Shown here: in pieces, positions 7,565 to 15,755 of the stretch
How positions within the stretch are numbered: the stretch's first letter is position 1
How the letters are laid out: every line of letters begins with the position of its first letter
Origin: an uncultured Lachnoclostridium sp.
GTDB lineage: Bacteria > Bacillota > Clostridia > Lachnospirales > Lachnospiraceae
NCBI GenBank assembly: GCA_947178155.1
Contig: CAMWXG010000010.1
Location: 1-37,075 of the forward strand
Direction: 5' to 3'
DNA length: 37,075 nt
Translations under genes and position numbers: made by a program
The notes under the pieces: generated by a model
The model's database searches: none
Seen by the model: only the letters and a program-made list of their open reading frames with translations
What the model was told of the DNA's origin: nothing

Positions 7565-8770
7565 ATGGAAGATATTAAATCGGTATCTCAGGTAAATATG
7601 TTTATTAAAAATATGTTTATCAGGGAATATGTCCTAAATCATATATCGGTAAAGGGAGAAGTTTCCAACTGTAAATATCATTCATCAGGGCATATTTATT
7701 TTACAATAAAAGACAGTTCATCACAGCTTTCCTGTGTTATGTTTGCTTCTGCCAGAAATGGACTTCAGTTTAAGATGGAGGAAGGTCAGAGCGTTATAGT
7801 GCAGGGAAGCATAGGTGTATATGAGCGTGACGGGAAGTATCAGCTGTATGCGCAAAAGATTGTTAAAGATGGCGCAGGCAGGCTTTATGAAGAATACGAG
7901 AAAATGAAGAAGCGCCTCTTGTCAGAGGGGCTTTTTGATGCAGACAGAAAAAAGGAGATTCCTAAATATGCATTAAAGATAGGTGTAGTGACTGCGCCTA
8001 CAGGTGCCGTTATTCAGGATATATGCAATGTGGCAAACAGGCGCAATCCTTATGTTCAGATATATCTTTATCCTGCAAAGGTTCAGGGAGAGGGTGCACA
8101 GGATACAATAATAAAAGGACTTAAATATTTTGAAAAGACAGATGTCGATACTGTTATAATAGGCAGGGGCGGCGGTTCAATAGAGGATTTGTGGGCTTTT
8201 AATGAGGAAAAGCTTGCAAGAGCTATTGCGGCATGTAATAAGCCTGTTATATCTGCAGTAGGGCATGAAACAGATACTACAATAGCAGATTTTGTTGCTG
8301 ATTTAAGAGCACCTACACCTTCTGCTGCCGCAGAGCTTGCGGTGTATTCGTATAGAGAAGTAGAAGTAGGACTCCGTGAAATGGCACATTCGCTTAAGTG
8401 GCAGATGGATAATATACTCCGCATAAAGAAGATGAAATTAGCTAACTATCAGCTTATGCTTGATGGGCTTTCTCCAAAGGACGCAGTAAGGCAGAAAAGG
8501 CTTTTTATTGTTGATTGTGAAGAGCGGTTAAATAATATTATGAAACAGAAGCTTACATCAGCACGTCATCAGCTTGAGCTTTATATAGAGGAACTTAAAG
8601 GTTTGTCACCACTTGATAAGTTAAAGAGTGGGTATTCATATGTGTCAGATATTGAAGGAAATAATGTAAAATCCGTGTCACAGATAAAAGAAGAAGATAA
8701 ACTTGAAATTACTATGCAGGATGGACATGCATTTGTTACGGTTGACAGGGTAACAGAAGAAAGGAGATAA
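7565..8770 (+). CDS. xseA: Exodeoxyribonuclease VII large subunit
   Basis: XseA with XseB degrades single-stranded DNA into acid-soluble oligonucleotides. An OB-fold occupies about residues 1-100 with VKGEVSNCKYHSSGHIYFTI. The catalytic domain carries GVVTAPTGAVIQDI, the glycine-rich GRGGGSIEDLWAFNEE at about residues 200-215, and VISAVGHETDTTIADFVADL, the usual active-site blocks. A coiled-coil region follows, and a short C-terminal strand domain closes at residue 401. Length is normal to slightly short. AAGGTG precedes the start, and xseB begins one base after its stop. Confidence 0.95.
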   Translation: MEDIKSVSQVNMFIKNMFIREYVLNHISVKGEVSNCKYHSSGHIYFTIKDSSSQLSCVMFASARNGLQFKMEEGQSVIVQGSIGVYERDGKYQLYAQKIVKDGAGRLYEEYEKMKKRLLSEGLFDADRKKEIPKYALKIGVVTAPTGAVIQDICNVANRRNPYVQIYLYPAKVQGEGAQDTIIKGLKYFEKTDVDTVIIGRGGGSIEDLWAFNEEKLARAIAACNKPVISAVGHETDTTIADFVADLRAPTPSAAAELAVYSYREVEVGLREMAHSLKWQMDNILRIKKMKLANYQLMLDGLSPKDAVRQKRLFIVDCEERLNNIMKQKLTSARHQLELYIEELKGLSPLDKLKSGYSYVSDIEGNNVKSVSQIKEEDKLEITMQDGHAFVTVDRVTEERR

Positions 8771-8771
8771 A

Positions 8772-8969
8772 ATGGCAGCAAAGAAGATGACGTTGGAGCA
8801 GTCTTTTGAAAGCCTGGACAGTATAATTGATGAGCTTTCAAGTGGAGAACTTACACTTGAAGCGTCTTTTAAAAAGTATGAAGAGGGCATAAAACTTATA
8901 AAAAATTGCAATGAAGCTATTGACAAGGTGGAGAAAAAGCTTATTGTTATTAATGAAGAAAATGTGTAA
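8772..8969 (+). CDS. xseB: Exodeoxyribonuclease VII small subunit
   Basis: XseB is the small helical subunit that binds XseA in several copies. The 65 aa product carries the family signature SFESLDSIIDELSSGELTLE with SFKKYEEGIKLIKNC following. SD AAAGGAG lies within the end of xseA, so translation of the two subunits is probably coupled. The last codons and stop of the gene fall inside a 19-base sequence that recurs exactly at 10117-10135, so the 3' end of xseB has been overlapped by a repeat. Confidence 0.93.
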   Translation: MAAKKMTLEQSFESLDSIIDELSSGELTLEASFKKYEEGIKLIKNCNEAIDKVEKKLIVINEENV

Positions 8970-9016
8970 GAAACTCTAAAATTGCTGGTGCGTTATGTCT
9001 GCACCGCCAAAGAGTT
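8961..9016 (+). repeat. GC-rich palindromic repeat after xseB
   Basis: 8961-8979 is identical to 10117-10135. It leads into a stem AACTCT (8972-8977) / AGAGTT (9011-9016) enclosing GGTGC (8987-8991) / GCACC (9001-9005). The sequence between resembles the larger hairpin at 9970-10020, including the shared GCACCGCCAAAGA. Confidence 0.6.
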
Positions 9017-9049
9017 GCTAACATATTTGGAAGAAATCAAGGAGAAGTT

Positions 9050-9961
9050 ATGGCAGAATTAATTTATATGAGTGATGCTGAATTTAAAGAAAATTTTGAT
9101 TTTCTGGTAAAACAGATTAATGATATTTTGAAATCTTTTTTGCCAGAGGATATTACACTTCAGAAGACAATATATAATGCTTTTGAGTACAGCCTTATGG
9201 GAGGCGGCAAAAGACTGCGTTCAATGATAATACATGAGGTGTTTTCACTTTTTGGCGGAAGTGGTGATGCTGTTTTTACATTTATGGCAGCGATAGAGAT
9301 GATACATGCATATTCTCTTGTGCATGATGACCTTCCTGCTATGGACAATGATGAATACAGGCGCGGAAAAAAGACTACACATGTAGTGTATGGTGAGGAC
9401 ATGGGTATACTTACAGGCGATGTGCTTCTAAATTATGCTTATGAAACTATTGCAAAAAGTATGACAAATGGTGATATTTCTTCACAGGTTAGGGCTTTTA
9501 ATATATTGTCAAAAAAGGCAGGCATACATGGTATGGCAGGCGGACAAGTTGTTGATGTAGAAAAAACAGGCAAACCACTTAATGAGGAGGAGCTTGAATT
9601 TATTTACAGGCTTAAAACATGTGCTCTTATAGAAGCTTCGTTTATGATTGGTGCTGTGCTTGCAGGAGCAGATGAAGTTTATATAAGTGATATGGAAAAT
9701 ATTGGGTATAATGTTGGCATGGCATTTCAGATACAGGATGATATACTTGACCTTACAGGAACAGATGAGGAGCTTGGAAAGCCGACTCATAGTGATGAAA
9801 AAAACTGTAAATCTACATATGCCGTTATGTATGGCATTGATAAGGCTGCTAAGGCAGTAAAGATGTACTCTGAACAGGCACTTGAGATTCTTGGAAAACT
9901 GCCAACACAGAATACGTATCTTAATACGCTTATCCGTATGCTTATAAGCCGCAGAAAATAA
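9050..9961 (+). CDS. ispA: Polyprenyl synthetase, farnesyl/geranylgeranyl diphosphate synthase type
   Basis: The enzyme condenses isopentenyl diphosphate with allylic diphosphates to give a C15 or C20 prenyl diphosphate, feeding quinone, undecaprenyl and carotenoid pathways. The first Asp-rich motif HDDLPAMDND lies at about residues 92-101 with GGKRLRS near 52-58. The second, QIQDDILDLTG, lies near 226-236. The two-residue insertion in the first motif (DD-x4-D) fits bacterial short-chain synthases. Length 303 aa is usual. SD AAGGAG precedes 9050. It lies between xseB and dxs, which makes its IPP precursors, a common arrangement. Confidence 0.93.
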   Translation: MAELIYMSDAEFKENFDFLVKQINDILKSFLPEDITLQKTIYNAFEYSLMGGGKRLRSMIIHEVFSLFGGSGDAVFTFMAAIEMIHAYSLVHDDLPAMDNDEYRRGKKTTHVVYGEDMGILTGDVLLNYAYETIAKSMTNGDISSQVRAFNILSKKAGIHGMAGGQVVDVEKTGKPLNEEELEFIYRLKTCALIEASFMIGAVLAGADEVYISDMENIGYNVGMAFQIQDDILDLTGTDEELGKPTHSDEKNCKSTYAVMYGIDKAAKAVKMYSEQALEILGKLPTQNTYLNTLIRMLISRRK

Positions 9962-10049
9962 GTGTGAGAAGATGTTCTAAATTTGGCGGTGCATTGCGCC
10001 TGCACCGCCAAAGAACATCTACGGTTCGCATAAGCGAACCTACTCACAC
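9962..10049 (+). repeat. Nested palindromic repeat between ispA and dxs
   Basis: An outer GTGTGAG (9962-9968) / CTCACAC (10043-10049) pair encloses two structures. The first is a long hairpin, AGATGTTCT / AGAACATCT (9970-9978, 10012-10020) around TGGCGGTGCA / TGCACCGCCA (9984-9993, 10001-10010). The second is GGTTCGC / GCGAACC (10023-10029, 10034-10040). No T-run follows, so it is not a standard terminator. Confidence 0.75.
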
Positions 10050-10050
10050 A

Positions 10051-10207
10051 AGAAGAATGCCAAAGGCAGGCATTCTTCTCATGGTTGTTTGTGCCAGTGT
10101 AGCAGGCATGACTGGAAATGTGTAAGAAACTCTAACACACTCAGAAAAATGCAAAAACGGCATTTTTCATTGATTATTTGTGCTGCTAAATGTAGCATGG
10201 TTGGAAG
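10051..10207 (+). repeat. Two tandem hairpin-plus-core repeat units before dxs
   Basis: Unit one is an 11-bp hairpin AGAAGAATGCC / GGCATTCTTCT (10051-10061, 10069-10079) followed by a TTTGTG...GCATGACTGGAA core (10084-10117). Unit two is a 9-bp hairpin GAAAAATGC / GCATTTTTC (10144-10152, 10160-10168) followed by a second core (10172-10207). The last core ends seven bases before the dxs SD, so it would be part of the dxs leader. Confidence 0.65.
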
Positions 10208-10226
10208 GTGCAAGGAGGAAGCTTTG

Positions 10227-12101
10227 GTGGAATTACTTGATAGGATAAATAAGGCAAATGATATCAAAAATATTGATCAAAAGGATTATAAAAAGCTGGC
10301 ATGGGAGATTAGGCAGTTTATTGTAAATTATGTGAGCAGGACAGGCGGACATCTTGCTTCAAATCTGGGGGTAGTTGAACTTACTATGGCCTTGCATTTA
10401 TGTTGTGATTTTCCAAGTGATGAGATTGTATGGGATGTAGGGCATCAAAGTTATACCCATAAGATTTTGACTGGACGCAAGGAAGATTTTAGCAGTTTAA
10501 GGCAATATGGCGGTATGAGTGGATTTCCAAAGCGCTCAGAAAGTGATTGTGATGTGTTTGACACAGGGCACAGCTCTACTTCAATAAGTGCCGCGTTAGG
10601 ACTTGCTAAGGCAAGGGATATATCAGGCGGCAATCAGAAAATATTTGCTGTTATAGGTGATGGTGCATTGTCTGGCGGAATGGCATACGAGGCTTTAAAT
10701 AATGCTGCAAGGCTTAAATCAAATCTTGTAATAGTTTTAAATGATAACCAAATGTCTATTTCAGGCAATGTAGGAGGCATGTCAAGTTATCTTGGACGTA
10801 TAAGGACTAATAATAATTATACAGGACTTAAAGAGGATGTAGAAAAGGTACTTAAGAAGATGCCTCATATTGGTAAGGCTCTTACTGGAAGTATACGTGG
10901 GTTTAAGGACGTCATTAAACGAATTCTTATACCAGGAATGTTATTTGAAGATATGGGACTTACATATGTAGGGCCTATAGATGGACATGATATTAAGCAG
11001 ATGGTATCAGCATTTAAAAGTGCTTCAAAGATGAAAGAGGCTGTTATAGTACATGTTCGTACTAAAAAGGGCAGGGGGTATATGCCAGCGGAAAAAGATC
11101 CTGCTACATTTCATGGAGTTGCTCCATTTTTTGTAAGAGATGGCTCTGTAAGAAGTAAGGCGGCTGATAAAGATACGTATACAGATATATTTGGGAGAAA
11201 GATAGTACAGCTTGCAGATAAAAATGAAAAAATTACAGCTGTATCTGCTGCAATGCCGATAGGCACAGGTCTTTCATTAATGGCTGAAAAATATCCTGAC
11301 AGGTTTTTTGATGTTGGAATAGCAGAAGAACATGCTGTTACATTTGCGGCTGGAATGGCAGCAGGAGGACTTCATCCAGTAGTTGCAGTATATTCAACAT
11401 TTTTGCAACGTGCATATGATCAGATTCTTCATGATGTATGTATGTGCAGGCTTCCTGTTGTATTTGCGGTTGACAGGGCAGGCATTGTTGGCAGTGATGG
11501 GGAAACACATCAGGGTATATTTGACATTGCATTTATGAATTCAATGCCTAATTTAACAATTATAGCACCAAAAAACGCGTGGGAGCTTGAAAACATGCTT
11601 GAGTGGGCAATATCGTATGATGCCCCTGTTGCCATAAGATATCCCAGGGGAAATGCCTGTATGGATTTTTCAGAGCATAAAGAGCCAGTCAGATATCGTA
11701 CAGGGGAATGGCTTATAAGAGGAAAGGATATTGTACTTTTGGCTGTGGGAAGTATGGTAAAGACGGCAATGCAGGTACATGATGCCTTAAAGGAATATGA
11801 GCTTGATGTATCTGTTGTAAATATGCGTTTCATAAGTCCGATTGATTATAATATATTACAGGAAGTATGTTATAATCATGATATTGTTATTACACTTGAA
11901 GAAGGTATTATTACAGGTGGTTTTGGTGAAAATGTAATGCGGTGGTATAACGAGGAAGGGGATTGTGACATGAGGGTATATTGTATTGGACTTCCTGATG
12001 ACTTTATTGAACATGGCGCTGTTGATTTACTTAAGAGGAAATATGGTATCAGTTCAGAATGTATAGTTGACAGTATTTTAAAGTTAATGGGAATTGAGTA
12101 A
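10227..12101 (+). CDS. dxs: 1-deoxy-D-xylulose-5-phosphate synthase
   Basis: DXS joins pyruvate and glyceraldehyde 3-phosphate in a thiamine diphosphate-dependent reaction, the first step of the MEP isoprenoid pathway. Seen are GHQSYTHKILTGR near residue 70, the thiamine motif GDGALSGGMAYEALNNA with NDNQMSIS downstream, GIAEEHAVTFAAGMA with the catalytic Glu, and DRAGIVGSDGETHQG. I choose GTG at 10227, eight bases after GGAGG at 10214-10218, because the protein then begins VELLDRIN as DXS proteins do. TTG at 10224 is the alternative. An ATG much further upstream (10089) would translate the repeats. Product 624 aa, normal length. Confidence 0.94.
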   Translation: MELLDRINKANDIKNIDQKDYKKLAWEIRQFIVNYVSRTGGHLASNLGVVELTMALHLCCDFPSDEIVWDVGHQSYTHKILTGRKEDFSSLRQYGGMSGFPKRSESDCDVFDTGHSSTSISAALGLAKARDISGGNQKIFAVIGDGALSGGMAYEALNNAARLKSNLVIVLNDNQMSISGNVGGMSSYLGRIRTNNNYTGLKEDVEKVLKKMPHIGKALTGSIRGFKDVIKRILIPGMLFEDMGLTYVGPIDGHDIKQMVSAFKSASKMKEAVIVHVRTKKGRGYMPAEKDPATFHGVAPFFVRDGSVRSKAADKDTYTDIFGRKIVQLADKNEKITAVSAAMPIGTGLSLMAEKYPDRFFDVGIAEEHAVTFAAGMAAGGLHPVVAVYSTFLQRAYDQILHDVCMCRLPVVFAVDRAGIVGSDGETHQGIFDIAFMNSMPNLTIIAPKNAWELENMLEWAISYDAPVAIRYPRGNACMDFSEHKEPVRYRTGEWLIRGKDIVLLAVGSMVKTAMQVHDALKEYELDVSVVNMRFISPIDYNILQEVCYNHDIVITLEEGIITGGFGENVMRWYNEEGDCDMRVYCIGLPDDFIEHGAVDLLKRKYGISSECIVDSILKLMGIE

Positions 12102-12170
12102 GTTTGGTGTTTTTGGAAATTTCAAAGTGTTGCTACGAATAGCTAAAGTAATTAACAGGAAAGAAAGAGA

Positions 12171-13043
12171 ATGGAAGAAGAGAATAAGGTTTTAAATAAA
12201 AGCAGTAAAAAGAAAGAGCGGCTTGATGTTCTTTTGGTTAAGAGGGCGCTTGCTGCTTCGAGGGAGAAGGCAAAGGCGGTAATTATGACTGGCAACGTAT
12301 TTGTGAATGGTCAGCGTGAGGATAAGGCTGGTGCTGTTTTTGCTGCTGATGCTAATATTGAGGTAAAGGGTGCAAAGAATAAGTATGTAAGCCGAGGCGG
12401 GTATAAACTTGAGAAAGCGGTTGAATTATGGGGTGTTTTTGTTGAAGGAAAGGTCTGTATGGATGTGGGTTCTTCTACAGGTGGATTTACGGATTGTATG
12501 CTTCAAAATGGGGCAAAAAAGGTATATGCTGTTGATGTTGGGACGAATCAGCTTGCATGGGTTCTTAGGAATGATGAGCGGGTTGTTTCAATGGAAAAGA
12601 CTAACATACGTTATGTGACGCATGATGATATTAAGGAAAGTATAGATTTTGCTTCTATAGACGTTGCTTTTATATCGCTGACAAAGGTGCTCATACCTGT
12701 GAGAGATTTGCTTGTGGATAGTGGCAGGGTAGTATGCCTTATAAAACCGCAGTTTGAAGCAGGACGTGAAAAGGTTGGCAAGAAAGGTGTTGTAAAAGAT
12801 AAAGCTGTTCATATAGAGGTTGTACAAAAGATTATTTCCTATGCAAAAGCTGTAGGTTTTGATATATTAGATTTAAGCTTTTCGCCTATAAAGGGGCCAG
12901 AGGGCAATATTGAATATCTTTTATATATAGAGAAAAATGCTGGTGTCATAGCTGGAGAAAATGGAACAAACATATGTGATGATAAGTGTATTACGGATTT
13001 AATATACAGAATTGTAAAAGAAGCACATGAGGGATTAGATTAG
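12171..13043 (+). CDS. tlyA: TlyA family rRNA 2'-O-methyltransferase (S4/FtsJ domains)
   Basis: TlyA enzymes methylate ribose in rRNA and were first named as hemolysins. An S4 RNA-binding domain covers about residues 17-77 (RLDVLLVKRALAASREKAKA and GNVFVNGQ). An FtsJ-type methyltransferase domain follows, with the SAM-binding DVGSSTGGFTDCMLQNG at about 99-115 and PQFEAGREKVGKKG near 193. Length 290 aa is somewhat long because of an N-terminal basic extension and a C-terminal tail. It is 69 bases from dxs and 17 from nadK, in the usual order. Confidence 0.93.
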   Translation: MEEENKVLNKSSKKKERLDVLLVKRALAASREKAKAVIMTGNVFVNGQREDKAGAVFAADANIEVKGAKNKYVSRGGYKLEKAVELWGVFVEGKVCMDVGSSTGGFTDCMLQNGAKKVYAVDVGTNQLAWVLRNDERVVSMEKTNIRYVTHDDIKESIDFASIDVAFISLTKVLIPVRDLLVDSGRVVCLIKPQFEAGREKVGKKGVVKDKAVHIEVVQKIISYAKAVGFDILDLSFSPIKGPEGNIEYLLYIEKNAGVIAGENGTNICDDKCITDLIYRIVKEAHEGLD

Positions 13044-13060
13044 GAAAGGTTAGAGGTATA

Positions 13061-13924
13061 ATGGAACAGTTTTGTATCATTACAAACAGTGACAAGAATG
13101 CCAATTATAATATGGCATATCATATTGTAGATTATATAAATAAGCGTGGGAGAAAGTGCGTCATTATGGAGAACCGTCTTACAAGGTCTGCAGGGATACG
13201 TCATTTTACAGATGTATCACAACTGCCTGATGAGGTGGACTGTGCTATAGTTCTTGGTGGTGATGGTACAATTATACAGGCTGCCATAGACCTTGTACAT
13301 AGTAATATTCCTATAATAGGTGTCAATACCGGAAGTCTTGGATTTCTTACTGAGATAGAAAGGCAGGAGATTGACAGCGCATTAGAGCGGCTTATAAATA
13401 ATGACTATACTATTGAAAACAGAATAATGTTAAAGGAAGTTTCTTATTTTAAGATGCCTGACAGCCGTTCTTCATGCTATGCGCTTAATGATATAGTGGT
13501 AAGCAAAAGAGGCGGCGGAAGACCAATTACGATAAAAGTATATATAAATTGTGAACTTGCAGATATATATAGAGCAGATGGAATTATTATTTCTACTCCA
13601 ACAGGTTCTACCGGATATAACCTGTCTGCCGGGGGACCTGTGCTTGTGCCGCAGCTTAAAGCAATTATAGTAACACCGATATGTGCTCATTCTTTAAATA
13701 ATAGAAGTCTTATAGTAGATGCAGGTGACAGCATTGTGCTTGAGATAGGAAGGACAAAAGACGCAGGTGATGATTTTGCGCTTGTAGCAGCCGATGGAAG
13801 GAAAGTAGGTGAGATTGTAACAGGGGATAGACTTGTAATAGAAGTACCACATGCGACTACACAGCTTATAAGGCTTTCTGATATAAGTTTTTATGAGCGC
13901 ATGAGAGAAAAATTAAAGGTATGA
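13061..13924 (+). CDS. nadK: NAD kinase
   Basis: NadK phosphorylates NAD to NADP in the cytoplasm. The ATP/NAD-binding GGDGTIIQAA lies at about residues 66-75, NTGSLGFLTEIE at about 89-100, and the second glycine motif PTGSTGYNLSAGGP near 185-198. The product is 287 aa, as expected. The N-terminal domain CIITNSDKNANYN is typical of clostridial homologues. It lies between tlyA and argR. Its stop codon is the first base set of a hairpin (13922-13952). Confidence 0.95.
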   Translation: MEQFCIITNSDKNANYNMAYHIVDYINKRGRKCVIMENRLTRSAGIRHFTDVSQLPDEVDCAIVLGGDGTIIQAAIDLVHSNIPIIGVNTGSLGFLTEIERQEIDSALERLINNDYTIENRIMLKEVSYFKMPDSRSSCYALNDIVVSKRGGGRPITIKVYINCELADIYRADGIIISTPTGSTGYNLSAGGPVLVPQLKAIIVTPICAHSLNNRSLIVDAGDSIVLEIGRTKDAGDDFALVAADGRKVGEIVTGDRLVIEVPHATTQLIRLSDISFYERMREKLKV

Positions 13925-13985
13925 GTAGGTTCGTGGTAAGAGAATCTACTCACACATGAATTGTTTGTGCTGCCAAAGGCGGGAT
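13922..13985 (+). repeat. Hairpin and partial interspersed repeat before argR
   Basis: TGAGTAG (13922-13928) pairs with CTACTCA (13946-13952), extended inward by TTC/GAA. The following CTACTCACACA equals the sequence at 10040-10050. A TTGTTTGTGCTGCC...GGC half-core (13961-13981) follows, then the argR SD. It seems to be a shortened member of the repeat family before dxs. Confidence 0.5.
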
Positions 13986-14001
13986 ATGAGGGGGGATTAC
14001 T

Positions 14002-14505
14002 ATGAAGATGGAAAGGCGTTCTAAGATTTTAGAGTTAATAGGGAAGTATGAGATAGAGACGCAGGAAGAGCTTGGAGAGCGTCTTTTGCAGGCAGGTTTT
14101 CCTGTAACACAGGCAACTATTTCAAGGGACATTAGAGAGCTTAAATTGACAAAGGTGACAGTAGACGGTGTACATCAAAAATATACACAGATTCAGGAGA
14201 AAGAGGCAAATTTATATGCCAAGTATGCAAGAGTGCTTCAGGATGGATTTTTGTGGATGGATCAGGCTGAAAATATACTTGTCATAAGAACCATTTCAGG
14301 AATGGCGATGGCGGTTGCAGCAGCTCTTGATAATCTTGAAGTATCAGGTGTGGTAGGCTCAATAGCAGGAGATGATACTGTAATGTGTGCTGTACGATCT
14401 ACAGAGGAGGTGCCTGAAGTTATGGAGAAGATAGGCAGGCTTATGAATAATAATTCACAAGCAGTCAATTATTCGCAGTCTATAGACAGTGAAGATAAAA
14501 AGTGA
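14002..14505 (+). CDS. argR: Arginine repressor ArgR
   Basis: ArgR is a hexameric arginine-sensing repressor of arginine synthesis genes. The winged-helix domain covers residues 1-70 with RRSKILELIGKYEIETQEEL and the recognition helix in QATISRDIRELKLTKV. The C-terminal oligomerisation and arginine-binding domain carries VVGSIAGDDTVMCAVRS near 120-136. Length is 167 aa against a usual 150, the excess being a Ser/Asn-rich C-terminal tail. A strong GAGGGGGG precedes the start. In many Firmicutes argR follows nadK and precedes recN, as here except that recN is absent. Confidence 0.93.
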   Translation: MKMERRSKILELIGKYEIETQEELGERLLQAGFPVTQATISRDIRELKLTKVTVDGVHQKYTQIQEKEANLYAKYARVLQDGFLWMDQAENILVIRTISGMAMAVAAALDNLEVSGVVGSIAGDDTVMCAVRSTEEVPEVMEKIGRLMNNNSQAVNYSQSIDSEDKK

Positions 14506-14554
14506 TAGAATATATAGGCATTAGAGTAATAAGTAACTGAAAGGAAGAAGTGCT

Positions 14555-15298
14555 ATGTCAGGACATTCAAAATTTGCAAATATAAAACATAAAAAAGAAA
14601 AGAATGACGCCAAGAAAGGCAAAATTTTTACAATTATCGGAAGGGAGATAGCTGTTGCTGTTAAAGAGGGTGGCGCAGACCCGGAGAATAACAGTAAGCT
14701 TAGGGATGTAATAGCAAAGGCTAAGGCTAATAATATGCCAAATGATACTATTGAGCGTGGCATTAAGAAGGCGGCTGGAGATGGTGAAGGCATTAATTAT
14801 GAAGAAGTAACATATGAAGGTTATGGCCCTAGTGGTACAGCTATTATAGTAAAAGCTCTTACAGATAATAAGAATCGTACTGCAGGAAATGTGCGCAATG
14901 CATTTACAAAGGGAAGCGGCAGTGTTGGTACACAAGGTTGTGTGTCATATATGTTTGACGAAAAAGGACAGATTATTATTTCAAAAGAAGAAATGGAAGA
15001 TAATGATATAAACATAGAATCTGATGATTTAATGATGCTTGCGCTTGATGCAGGTGCAGAGGATTTTTCAGAAGAAGAGGATTCATATGAAATAATTACA
15101 TCACCTGAAGATTTTAGCTCTGTGCGTGAAGCACTGGAAGAAAAGAAACTTCCAATGGTAGAGGCAGAGATAACAATGATACCACAAAACTATGTAACAC
15201 TTACAAATGAAAATGATATTAAACAGCTTAGACGTACATTAGACCTTCTTGATGAAGATGATGATGTGCAAGATGTATATCATAATTGGAATGAATAA
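14555..15298 (+). CDS. yebC: YebC/PmpR family protein
   Basis: The family has been described as DNA-binding transcription regulators and, for some members, as factors that help ribosomes through polyproline stretches. The N-terminus [20 protein letters not shown] is the family signature, followed by [20 protein letters not shown] and [13 protein letters not shown]. The central [18 protein letters not shown] and the Asp-rich C-terminus complete the three-domain layout. Length 247 aa is usual. AAAGGAAGAAG precedes the ATG. It lies 49 bases after argR and may share its transcript. Confidence 0.93.
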   Translation: MSGHSKFANIKHKKEKNDAKKGKIFTIIGREIAVAVKEGGADPENNSKLRDVIAKAKANNMPNDTIERGIKKAAGDGEGINYEEVTYEGYGPSGTAIIVKALTDNKNRTAGNVRNAFTKGSGSVGTQGCVSYMFDEKGQIIISKEEMEDNDINIESDDLMMLALDAGAEDFSEEEDSYEIITSPEDFSSVREALEEKKLPMVEAEITMIPQNYVTLTNENDIKQLRRTLDLLDEDDDVQDVYHNWNE

Positions 15299-15317
15299 GA
15301 TAGCTGATTAATTAAAT

Positions 15318-15350
15318 AACTCCCACATTATAGGCTTGAGGAGTTTTATT
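15318..15350. terminator. Weak bidirectional terminator candidate
   Basis: AACTCC (15318-15323) pairs with GGAGTT (15340-15345) between the convergent yebC and the 65-aa gene, with TTATT after it on the plus strand and ATTTAATT on the minus strand. The loop is 16 bases, so confidence is limited. Confidence 0.35.
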
Positions 15351-15543
15351 CAGGCACGTCGTTTTCCTGTGCTGATGAAGCCTCAAGCTTTTTCTTTATA
15401 TACAAATATCTTGAGCGTATACGCTCAATCTGATCATGGCTGTATTGGCCGTCAAATTTTTGTGTAAACTCTGATATGCTTTCACCATGCCAGTTTTCTT
15501 CAAAAAGTGAGTTTACAATATTGTCAATTTCTTTTTTTCTCAT
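15346..15543 (-). CDS. Small conserved-looking hypothetical protein, 65 aa
   Basis: I do not recognise this family. The protein is hydrophilic, probably helical, with an N-terminal acidic segment containing SLFEENWHGESISEF and a basic C-terminal helix RIRSRYLYIKKKLEAS. The start at 15543 is chosen because GGAGG lies six bases upstream; a further in-frame ATG would add 14 residues of unrelated sequence. A candidate promoter precedes it at 15589-15617. It converges on yebC. Good SD and promoter make it likely real. Confidence 0.55.
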   Translation of the reverse strand: MRKKEIDNIVNSLFEENWHGESISEFTQKFDGQYSHDQIERIRSRYLYIKKKLEASSAQENDVPE

Positions 15544-15588
15544 TGTTAACCTCCAATTTGTTTTATAAAAATGAATATGATTCAAAAA

Positions 15589-15617
15589 ATATTACCATAC
15601 TATCCTTTACAGGGCAA
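15589..15617 (-). promoter_or_regulatory. Candidate promoter of the 65-aa gene
   Basis: On the minus strand TTGCCC (15617-15612) and TAATAT (15594-15589) are 17 bases apart, an acceptable SigA spacing with a partial -35. Confidence 0.35.
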
Positions 15618-15692
15618 GGATGTCCCGCAGATTTATTCTTATTTTCAACATAAATTGTTATGCTAATTACTGATAGAAAATGTAGATTTTTG

Positions 15693-15729
15693 TATAATTA
15701 ATTTAGGATCTGTCAATAAATTGTTGACA
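15693..15729 (+). promoter_or_regulatory. Candidate -10 and inverted-repeat operator before the XRE regulator
   Basis: TATAAT lies at 15693-15698, with a weak -35 (CTGATA) about 17 bases upstream. TGTCAA (15711-15716) and TTGACA (15724-15729) form an inverted repeat just downstream of the likely start site, a position suited to repression by the XRE protein encoded next. Confidence 0.4.
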
Positions 15730-15755
15730 ATTCCTTAGTGGGTTTGGAGGTATAA

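Noticed and set aside
9970-10020. Rho-independent terminator after ispA
   Set aside because: The stem is strong but no T-run follows on either strand, and the sequence belongs to a repeat family.
10089-10226. Longer dxs reading frame from 10089
   Set aside because: It would translate the tandem hairpin repeats; the DXS family start and GGAGG point to 10227.
9962-10226. Riboswitch controlling dxs
   Set aside because: The structure is made of repeat units also found before other genes, and no known riboswitch core was seen.
14567-14935. Minus-strand frame of 122 codons inside yebC
   Set aside because: It is opposite a clear family gene, has no SD, and its composition is that of an antisense shadow.
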